Below are positions 58,165-64,000 of a DNA stretch of 64,000 nucleotides, one piece after another. The stretch is from the NCBI RefSeq assembly GCF_900108475.1, contig NZ_FNWO01000001.1:186001-250000 (forward strand), given 5' to 3'. The stretch comes from Magnetospirillum fulvum (GTDB taxonomy: Bacteria > Pseudomonadota > Alphaproteobacteria > Rhodospirillales > Magnetospirillaceae). Numbering within the stretch: position 1 is the first letter of the stretch; the number at the start of each line of letters is the position of its first letter. The position numbers and the translations under genes are program-made. The notes under the pieces are model-generated. The model was not told the origin of the DNA. It did no database searches and saw nothing but the letters and a program-made list of their open reading frames with translations.

Positions 58165-59891
58165 GAGCGCCCGTCGAGACCCTGTCGGTCGATGTGCTGA
58201 TTTTGGGCGCGGGCGGGGCTGGTCTGTTGGCCGCGCTTCATTGCCACGATGGAGCCCCGGAGTTGAAGATCGCGATTGCGGTCAAGGGGCTGCTGGGCAA
58301 AAGCGGCTGCACCCGGATGGTTCAGGGCGGCTATAACGTCGCGCTCGATCCGGCGGATTCGGTCGAACGCCATTTCATGGATACGATCGAGGGCGGGCAG
58401 TGGCTCAACGACCAGGACCTGGCCTGGACCCTGGTCACCGGGGCGATTGAGCGGGTCCGCGAGTTGGAAAACCGCTGGGGCTGCTTCTTCGACCGCACCG
58501 CCGACGGGCGGGTCCATCAAAAAGCCTTTGCCGGTCAGAGCTTCGACCGCACCGTTCACAAGGGCAGCCTGACCGGGATCGAGATCGTCAATCGCTTGGC
58601 CGAACAGGTGTGGGCGCGGCCGATCCAGCGGCTGGAGGAGCATCGCGCCCTGGCCCTGCTGCCCGCCGCCGGGGGCGAGGGGATCGCCGGAGCCCTGCTG
58701 CTCGATATCCGCCAGGGCGTGTTCCGGCTGGTCCGGGCCCAGGCCGTGCTGCTCGCCACCGGGGCCGGGCCGTCGATGTACCGCTATCACACCCCCTCGG
58801 GCGATAAGAGCACCGACGGGCTGGCGATGGCGCTCCGGCTGGGCTTGCCCCTGCGCGACATGGAGATGGTCCAGTTCCACCCGACCGGGCTGGCGCTGGG
58901 CGCCCACACCCGCGCCACCGGCACGATCATCGAAGAGGGCTTGCGCGGCACGGGCGGCCACCTGCTGCGGGCCGATGGGTCCCGCTTCATGGCCGAATAC
59001 GATCCCCGCGCCGAGCGGGCCACCCGCGATATCGTCAGCCGGGCGATGGAAGCGGAAATGCGCCGGGGCAACACCGGCCCCCAGGGTGGGCTGTTCCTGT
59101 CGATGGCCCATCTCGATCCAGAGATGGTGCGGCGCGACTTTAGGGGAATGGTCGATCGCTGCGCCGATCTCGGCTTCGATCTGGTCGGGGGCCGGGTCGA
59201 GGTGACACCGACCGCGCATTATCTGATGGGCGGCGTGACCTTCCGCCCCGACGGCTCGACCGAATTCCCTGGCCTCTACGCCGCCGGAGAGGATACCGGC
59301 GGCGTTCACGGTGCCAACCGACTGGGCGGCAACGGCGTTGCCAATTCGACGGTGTTCGGTGGCATCGCGGGCGACACCATCGCCCGTGAGGTCAAGCCGT
59401 CGCAGCCCCCGCCCGACCTGGATCGCAGCGTGCTGGAGGCGGCTATTTCCGCCGCCCTTCGCCCGCTGGAAAGCCTGCCGGGAGACCTCTACGGCCTGCG
59501 TGACCGTCTGCTTGACCTGATGTGGGACAAGGTCGGAATCGTCCGCGACCGCACCGGGCTGGAGCAGGCGTTGAGCGAATTGGACGATTTCGCCGCCGAG
59601 ATTGCCGAGATCGGCCTGCTCGGCGGTACTCACTTCAATCAGACCTGGCAGGACCGGATCAATATCGAGAACCAGATCCTGGTGTCGCGGGCGATTACCG
59701 CCGCTGCACTCGCCCGCGAAAATTCGCGCGGAGCTCATTTCCGCGCCGATCACCCCGAGCCCGGAACGCTGGAGCACAGCGCTCACACCCTGGTCCGGCT
59801 GGACGGCAAAAGCCTGACCGTCTCGACCCGCCCGGTTGCCTTCTCCCGGGTCCGTCCCGGACAGACGCTGGTGACAGAGGGCCGGGCATGA
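58158..59891 (+). CDS. Fumarate reductase/succinate dehydrogenase flavoprotein subunit
   Basis: A 577-residue flavoprotein. FAD site VLILGAGGAGLLAALHC; FHPTGLALGAHT, TPTAHYLMGGVTF and GANRLGGNGVANSTVFGG are active-site and FAD segments. Where classic SdhA/FrdA has the His that binds FAD covalently (SHTVAAQGG), this has SGCTRMVQGGYN, so FAD is likely not bound to His; Cys is near that spot. Reaction: interconverts fumarate and succinate, or acts on an analogue. It is 3' to B, C and D in the order B-C-D-A. Its stop overlaps the fumarase alpha start. Confidence 0.85.
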   Translation: MVRAPVETLSVDVLILGAGGAGLLAALHCHDGAPELKIAIAVKGLLGKSGCTRMVQGGYNVALDPADSVERHFMDTIEGGQWLNDQDLAWTLVTGAIERVRELENRWGCFFDRTADGRVHQKAFAGQSFDRTVHKGSLTGIEIVNRLAEQVWARPIQRLEEHRALALLPAAGGEGIAGALLLDIRQGVFRLVRAQAVLLATGAGPSMYRYHTPSGDKSTDGLAMALRLGLPLRDMEMVQFHPTGLALGAHTRATGTIIEEGLRGTGGHLLRADGSRFMAEYDPRAERATRDIVSRAMEAEMRRGNTGPQGGLFLSMAHLDPEMVRRDFRGMVDRCADLGFDLVGGRVEVTPTAHYLMGGVTFRPDGSTEFPGLYAAGEDTGGVHGANRLGGNGVANSTVFGGIAGDTIAREVKPSQPPPDLDRSVLEAAISAALRPLESLPGDLYGLRDRLLDLMWDKVGIVRDRTGLEQALSELDDFAAEIAEIGLLGGTHFNQTWQDRINIENQILVSRAITAAALARENSRGAHFRADHPEPGTLEHSAHTLVRLDGKSLTVSTRPVAFSRVRPGQTLVTEGRA

Positions 59892-60820
59892 GTATCGCGA
59901 TCGACCGAATCGAGCCTGTCGCCGCCGAATTGATGCGGCGCGCCGCCATCGACATTCCCGACGATGTCCGCGCCGGAATCGCCCGGATGGCGCAGACGGA
60001 GGCCGAGCCGCTGTCACGCTTCGTGCTGGAGGCGCTGCTGGAGAATTGGCAGGCGGCGGAACAGGATCGTCGGGCGATGTGCGCCGATACCGGCCTACCG
60101 CGCTGGTACGTCAAGCTCGGCAACGAGGCACGGATCGAAGGCGGCTGCGTCGCGCTGGAACGGGCGCTGCGCCGCGCCACCGCTTCGGCGACCGAGACCA
60201 TTCCGCTTCGCCCCAACCGGGTTCATCCGCTGACCCGCCAGGATTCCAACAGCAATGTCGGCATCCTGGCCCCCGAAATCGACTACAGCGTCGAACCCGC
60301 GGCCGATTGGGTCGATCTGATCGCGGTGCATAAAGGCGGGTTGTTCGGCACCGATTGGCGGATGCTGTTTCCCGGCGACGGTATCGACGGCATCAAACGG
60401 TTCTTCCTCGATTGCCTGCTCCAGTTCGGACGGCGCGGGCTGGCCTGCCAACCGGCGATTCTGGGGGTGGGAATCGGCGGCTCGAAAGACACCTGCATGA
60501 CGATCGGCAAACAGGCGGCGTGCCTGCGGGTGGTCGGCAGCCGCCATCCCGATCCGGCGGTGGCCGGGCTGGAAGACGAGTTGCTGGCGCTGGCCAATGC
60601 CAGCGGGATCGGACCGATGGGCTTTGTCGGCAGTTCGATGGCGATCGATTGCCATATCGAGATCGCCCACACCCACACTGGCGGAATGCCGGTCAGCGTC
60701 CATGCCTTTTGCCTGTCGTCGCGTCGGGCGGTGGCGCGGCTTTACGATGACGGACGGGTGGAATACCGCACCGATCCCGACTGGTTCACCCCCTATCATC
60801 GGCGGGAGGGCGAAGAATGA
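59888..60820 (+). CDS. Class I fumarase/tartrate dehydratase alpha subunit
   Basis: A 310-residue iron-sulfur dehydratase subunit. The cluster cysteines are plausible in RRAMCADTGLP, GIGGSKDTCM and MAIDCHIEI. The family includes two-subunit fumarases and L-tartrate dehydratase TtdA, and sequence alone does not separate them. With the beta subunit (overlap ATGA) it forms the complete oxygen-sensitive [4Fe-4S] enzyme that hydrates fumarate to malate, or dehydrates a related hydroxyacid. It is coupled to the flavoprotein gene upstream. Confidence 0.87.
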   Translation: MSIAIDRIEPVAAELMRRAAIDIPDDVRAGIARMAQTEAEPLSRFVLEALLENWQAAEQDRRAMCADTGLPRWYVKLGNEARIEGGCVALERALRRATASATETIPLRPNRVHPLTRQDSNSNVGILAPEIDYSVEPAADWVDLIAVHKGGLFGTDWRMLFPGDGIDGIKRFFLDCLLQFGRRGLACQPAILGVGIGGSKDTCMTIGKQAACLRVVGSRHPDPAVAGLEDELLALANASGIGPMGFVGSSMAIDCHIEIAHTHTGGMPVSVHAFCLSSRRAVARLYDDGRVEYRTDPDWFTPYHRREGEE

Positions 60821-61482
60821 GTCTGCGCCATGTCACTTTGACCCTGCCCGCCAGCGACGAAGCCCTGGCGGCGCTGCGGGTCGGCGATGTCGTCACCCTG
60901 TCCGGCGTGCTCTATACCGGGCGCGAAGGGCTATACCGCCGTCTACTCGACCAGAAGATCGCGCCGCCGGTCGATCTGCGCACCCTGTCCAACGCCAATT
61001 TCCACTGCTCGCCCGCCGCCGCCTTGCCGCCGAGTGGAGAGCCACAGGTCGGCGCGGTGACCGCCACCGCCAGCTTTCGCTTTTCCCACTGGCTGGAGAG
61101 CTGGTTCGCTCTGTCGGGCTGCCGGGTGATGATCGGCAAGGGCGGAATGAGCGAGCGCGATTATCGCGACCATTTCGTTCCCAACCGGGCGATCTATCTG
61201 ACCACGATCGGCTATGGCACCGGCGCTCTGTTGGGGCGGGGGATCAAGCGGATACCCGCCGTCTACTGGCACGACGAACTGGGGCTGGCGCAGGCGATCT
61301 GGGTGCTGGAAGTCGAAGCGTTCGGGCCGTTCCTGGTCGAATGCGACCTGAGCGGAGCCAGCCTGTTCGCCGGAATGGACCGCGCCATCGCCGAACGGGT
61401 CGAGGCGCTCTATTCCGGGTTGAAGCCCCCTGCCCTCGGCCGCTATGGCGAGGCGATCGACCGCCGAAAAGAGATCGTCTGA
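60817..61482 (+). CDS. Class I fumarase/tartrate dehydratase beta subunit
   Basis: A 221-residue subunit. The N-terminus LRVGDVVTLSGVLYTGREGLYRRLLDQ and the VMIGKGGMSE segment, then TTIGYGTGALLGRGIKRIPAVYWHDELGLAQAIWVLEVEAFGP are typical of the beta/C-terminal fumarase domain. It makes a complete enzyme with the gene before it. About 76 bases follow before the next gene, and an ACTACTAG octamer is found there, so a second promoter may start after this gene. Confidence 0.87.
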   Translation: MSLRHVTLTLPASDEALAALRVGDVVTLSGVLYTGREGLYRRLLDQKIAPPVDLRTLSNANFHCSPAAALPPSGEPQVGAVTATASFRFSHWLESWFALSGCRVMIGKGGMSERDYRDHFVPNRAIYLTTIGYGTGALLGRGIKRIPAVYWHDELGLAQAIWVLEVEAFGPFLVECDLSGASLFAGMDRAIAERVEALYSGLKPPALGRYGEAIDRRKEIV

Positions 61483-61532
61483 ACCGAGGTCAGCGCGGTT
61501 TCCCTGGACCACCGCGCCCGAATAATCTACAA

Positions 61533-61540
61533 ACTACTAG
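61533..61540 (+). promoter_or_regulatory. (T/A)CTACTAG octamer upstream of the Fe-alcohol dehydrogenase gene
   Basis: ACTACTAG within AATCTACAAACTACTAGCTTTG, 19 bases before the ATG. It is in the only sizeable gap of the long operon (61483-61558), suggesting internal regulation. Confidence 0.45.
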
Positions 61541-61558
61541 CTTTGTGATAAGTAGATA

Positions 61559-62809
61559 ATGACTCACGAACACGCTTTCTCCCTTCACGTCCCCGATCTG
61601 GTTTTCGGACGGGGTGCCCTCGCCGAAGTCGGTGAGCATGCCCGCGCCCTGGGGCTGACCCGGGTGCTGCTGGTGACCGACCGCACCCTCCGCCCGCTTG
61701 CCCCCGTCACCCGCGTCGAAACCGCGCTGCGGGATGCCGGGATCGAGGTGATCCTCCACGATTTCGTTGCGATCGAGCCGACCGAATCCGCGATCGACCG
61801 CGCCGGAGCGGCCGGGCAGATACACGGCATCGACGGCTTTATCTCGGTCGGCGGCGGGTCCAGCATCGATACCGCCAAGGGGGCCAATCTGCTGGTGTCG
61901 CGCGGGGGACGGATCGCCGATTTCCTGCCGCCGCCGCTGGGAGCCGGGCGAACGCTGGGCGGGGGTCCACTGCTGCCCCACATTGCTTGCCCGACCACCT
62001 TCGGTACCGCCGCCGAGACCACCGGAATCGTGGCCTTTGCCCTCGATCACGGGCGCGGCAAGACCACCCTGACCGGAGCGCCGTTGCGGCCCAGCCTCGG
62101 CCTGCTCGACCCCACCGCGCTGCTGACCCTGCCGCCGATGGTGCTGGCCGCCAATGCGTTCGATCTGCTGTCCCATGCGATCGAGAGCGAAACCGCCCGC
62201 CCCTTCGAGTCCCGCCCCGCCCCCGCCGATCCCGCTCGCCGTCCGGTGACCCAGGGAGCCAACCCCTTCGCCAGCCTGGGCTGCCGGGAAGCAATCCGCC
62301 TCGTCGCGGGGGCGCTGGGTCCGGCGCTCGACGATCCGACCGATATCGAGTCCCGCGAACAATTGATGCGGGCCGGGCTGCTGGCCGGAACGGTGTTCGG
62401 GATGTCGGGCAACCATCTGCCCCACGCGCTGTCCTATCCGATCTCGACCCTGGCCCATCGCTGGACCGCCCCGGATTATCCCGACGACCATCCGTTTCTG
62501 CCCCACGGTTTGAGCGTCGCCCTGGCCGCGCCCGCCGTGTTCCGCCACCTCGAACGACGGCTGCCCGACCGCTTTGCCCCGGTCGCCCGCGCCCTTGCCA
62601 CCGACTCGGTCGCCGATGCGCTGATCGCGCTGATGCGCCGCGCCGGACTGCCGAACGGGCTGACCGCGATTGGTCTCAGCGACGAACACCACCCGGCCCT
62701 GGTCGAGGGAGCGCTGGCGCAACGTCGCCTGATCGACAATGCCCCGCTGACGCCCACCGCCGCCGACCTTGCCGCGATCCTGGCCGACGCCCGGCGTTAC
62801 TGGTCCTGA
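61559..62809 (+). CDS. Iron-containing alcohol dehydrogenase, hydroxyacid-oxoacid transhydrogenase (ADHFE1)-like
   Basis: A 416-residue group III alcohol dehydrogenase. The nucleotide site is in ISVGGGSSIDTAKGANLLV; the metal ligands are supplied by NAFDLLSHAIES and HLPHALSYPIS. The insert RPAPADPARRPVTQGANPFAS is a feature of hydroxyacid-oxoacid transhydrogenases (HOT/ADHFE1), which oxidise 4-hydroxybutyrate with 2-oxoglutarate as acceptor. Related enzymes also handle sulfonated aldehydes such as sulfoacetaldehyde. The substrate here is open. It is followed by the ABC permease, suggesting it serves the imported compound. Confidence 0.78.
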   Translation: MTHEHAFSLHVPDLVFGRGALAEVGEHARALGLTRVLLVTDRTLRPLAPVTRVETALRDAGIEVILHDFVAIEPTESAIDRAGAAGQIHGIDGFISVGGGSSIDTAKGANLLVSRGGRIADFLPPPLGAGRTLGGGPLLPHIACPTTFGTAAETTGIVAFALDHGRGKTTLTGAPLRPSLGLLDPTALLTLPPMVLAANAFDLLSHAIESETARPFESRPAPADPARRPVTQGANPFASLGCREAIRLVAGALGPALDDPTDIESREQLMRAGLLAGTVFGMSGNHLPHALSYPISTLAHRWTAPDYPDDHPFLPHGLSVALAAPAVFRHLERRLPDRFAPVARALATDSVADALIALMRRAGLPNGLTAIGLSDEHHPALVEGALAQRRLIDNAPLTPTAADLAAILADARRYWS

Positions 62810-62823
62810 TGATGGAGTCCCCG

Positions 62824-63663
62824 ATGACCGACAGCACCCTGGCGTTCGATCCTTCGGCAATTGCGGTCCGTCCGCTGTCGCCCTGGACCCGCCTGTGGAA
62901 TATCACCGCCTTTCGCCGGGGAACGATCCTGGTGCTGCTGGCCCTGGTCTGGGAGGGCTATGGCCGCCTCGCCAACAACCCGCTGATGTTTCCCACCTTC
63001 ACCGACACAGCCGTCGCCTTTTACGACGCCCTGGTCCACGGCACCTTGCTGAAGAAGTCGCAGACCTCGCTTGAGGTGCTGCTGATGGGCTATGGCATCG
63101 GCAGCGCGATCGCCCTGGTTCTGGCCGGACTGGCCGCCTCGACCCGGATCGGCGAAGACGTACTGGCAACGCTGACCGCGATGTTCAACCCACTGCCCGC
63201 GATTGCCTTGCTGCCGCTGGCGTTGCTGTGGTTCGGGCTGGGAACTCCCTCGCTGCTGTTCGTGCTGGTCCATGCCGTGCTGTGGCCGCTGGCGCTGAAC
63301 GCTTCGGCCGGGTTCTCGTCGGTGCCGGAAACGCTGCGGATGGCCGGGCGCAATTACGGCCTGACCGGCTGGCGCTATATCGCCCTGATCCTGATCCCCG
63401 CCGCCTTCCCGGCAATTCTGACCGGGCTGAAAGTCGGCTGGGCCTTTGCCTGGCGCACCCTGATCGCCGCCGAACTGGTGTTCGGGGTCGCCTCGGGGTC
63501 GGGCGGATTGGGCTGGTTCATCTTCGAAAACAAGAACCGGCTGGAGACCGCCTCGGTTTTCGCCGGTCTCGGCACCGTCATCATCATCGGCCTGCTGGTC
63601 GAGAGTCTGGTGTTTCGCGTCATCGAGCGACACACCATCCGCAAATGGGGAATGCAACGATGA
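62824..63663 (+). CDS. ABC transporter permease, SsuC/TauC type
   Basis: A 279-residue permease. After a cytoplasmic N-terminus with a first helix (GTILVLLALVWEGYGRLA), the BPD_transp_1 domain follows, with the EAA loop ETLRMAGRNYGLTGWRYIALILIPAAFPAILTGLKVG. ATG 62824 has GGAG at the right distance; ATG 62809 overlapping the previous stop is the alternative. It pairs with the ATPase gene at 56053. It overlaps suyA in ATGA. Confidence 0.9.
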   Translation: MTDSTLAFDPSAIAVRPLSPWTRLWNITAFRRGTILVLLALVWEGYGRLANNPLMFPTFTDTAVAFYDALVHGTLLKKSQTSLEVLLMGYGIGSAIALVLAGLAASTRIGEDVLATLTAMFNPLPAIALLPLALLWFGLGTPSLLFVLVHAVLWPLALNASAGFSSVPETLRMAGRNYGLTGWRYIALILIPAAFPAILTGLKVGWAFAWRTLIAAELVFGVASGSGGLGWFIFENKNRLETASVFAGLGTVIIIGLLVESLVFRVIERHTIRKWGMQR

Positions 63664-63947
63664 GTACACCCGATTTCCTGGTCCACCACGCCGCCGATTC
63701 GGTCGGGGTGGTGACGGTCGAGACCGTTCAGCCTGGCCAGACCCTGACCGGCTGGGTGATGGATACCGACCAGACCGTCACCATCGCCGCGCTCGACGCT
63801 ATTCCGCTCGGCCACAAGATCGCTCTGGCCGACATCGCCGAGGACGACACCGTGCTGAAATACGGCCACGACATCGGCCGGGCGGTCCTGCCGGTCCGAC
63901 GCGGCGGACACGTCCATGTCCATAACCTCAAGACCAAGCGGTGGTAG
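63660..63947 (+). CDS. suyA: (R)-sulfolactate sulfo-lyase small subunit (SuyA-like)
   Basis: A 95-residue SAF-domain protein of the UxaA N-terminal family. The order VGVVTVETVQPGQTLTGWVM, then IPLGHKIALADIAEDDTVLKYG, DIGRAV and the end HVHVHNLKTKRW matches SuyA. SuyAB cleaves (R)-sulfolactate to pyruvate and sulfite. The same fold is used in altronate and galactarate dehydratases, but in those the domain is usually fused to the large subunit and no sulfonate-type ABC genes are nearby. The next gene is SuyB. Confidence 0.82.
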   Translation: MSTPDFLVHHAADSVGVVTVETVQPGQTLTGWVMDTDQTVTIAALDAIPLGHKIALADIAEDDTVLKYGHDIGRAVLPVRRGGHVHVHNLKTKRW

Positions 63948-63951
63948 GAAA

Positions 63952-64000
63952 ATGAGCAAGAGCTTCTGGGGCTACCGCCGCGAGAACGGCCGGGTCGGCG
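63952..64000 (+). CDS. suyB: (R)-sulfolactate sulfo-lyase large subunit, start only (SuyB-like)
   Basis: Only the first 16 codons are in the window: MSKSFWGYRRENGRVG. This resembles the start of UxaA-C/SuyB large subunits (a GYxRENGRVGVRN opening). It begins two bases after the suyA stop codon, with AGGAAA upstream. The body lies beyond the right edge. Confidence 0.7.
   Translation, partial: MSKSFWGYRRENGRVG

Noticed and set aside
63660-64000. Altronate or galactarate dehydratase
   Set aside because: Separate small subunit ending HVHVHNLKTKRW, a sulfonate-type ABC permease immediately upstream and a ComC-like dehydrogenase point to sulfolactate sulfo-lyase. No hexuronate genes are present.
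1-64000. CRISPR arrays, tRNA, rRNA, prophage or integrase genes
   Set aside because: No regularly spaced repeats, no tRNA-like cloverleaf with CCA end noticed, and no phage or recombinase proteins among the convincing genes.

Overview
The window is GC-rich, densely coded DNA with short gaps and many ATGA/TGATG start-stop overlaps. It looks like an alphaproteobacterium close to Rhodospirillum (a facultatively anaerobic purple non-sulfur type). The clearest pointers are a CO-protection pair (LytTR regulator plus CowN), a nitrogenase-like B-H-D-K cluster of the kind described as methylthio-alkane reductase in Rhodospirillum rubrum, an [FeFe]-hydrogenase with all its maturases, and several uptake systems. 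I see no rRNA, tRNA or CRISPR array, and only one small non-coding transposon-like repeat.

Layout, left part. 0-0.9 kb: end of a LytTR regulator and cowN. 0.9-3.8 kb: an orphan periplasmic binding protein and histidine kinase. 4-8.5 kb: two MFS transporters, the copper chaperones Sco and PCuAC, and a TetR regulator. 8.6-10.3 kb: a chemoreceptor with an AT-rich sensor segment. 10.5-19.8 kb: hydG-aspA-hydF-hydE, a MITE-like element with a 9-bp flanking duplication, then a NuoEF-like subunit and the [FeFe]-hydrogenase. 19.9-22.9 kb: a sulfide/persulfide island (CoA-disulfide reductase-rhodanese divergent from a BigR/SqrR-type ArsR repressor and a split YeeE/YedE transporter, with a perfect palindrome between them). 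22.9-25.1 kb: PhoX-like phosphatase and rubredoxin. 25.1-29.9 kb: ethanolamine use without microcompartment genes. 30-33.3 kb: molbindin, nhaA with a structured leader, and an Old Yellow Enzyme.

Right part (33.4-64 kb) reads as an organosulfur salvage island. It holds a GMC oxidoreductase with an aliphatic-sulfonate-type ABC importer; a copper receptor/TonB/DUF2946 set; a CoA-transferase, acyl-CoA ligase and enoyl-CoA hydratase operon; an opposing operon of a methyltransferase, a DMSP-lyase-like cupin and an O-acetylhomoserine-sulfhydrylase homologue whose PLP lysine is replaced by glutamate; DUF1847; the nitrogenase-like marB-H-D-K with a NifX-like gene; and a long operon with a sulfolactate-dehydrogenase-like enzyme, an ABC ATPase, a four-subunit fumarate reductase/succinate dehydrogenase, a two-subunit class I fumarase, a hydroxyacid-oxoacid-transhydrogenase-like enzyme, an ABC permease, SuyA and the first codons of SuyB.

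A working model (inference): the cell scavenges sulfur from sulfonates and methylated sulfur compounds. The cupin could release dimethyl sulfide and acrylate from a dimethylsulfonio compound, the CoA genes could process the acid, the nitrogenase-like reductase could cut the C-S bond of the thioether to give methanethiol, and SuyAB would release sulfite from a sulfonate. An AT-rich octamer, (T/A)CTACTAG, recurs before five of these transcription units and may be the binding site of a shared regulator not in this window.
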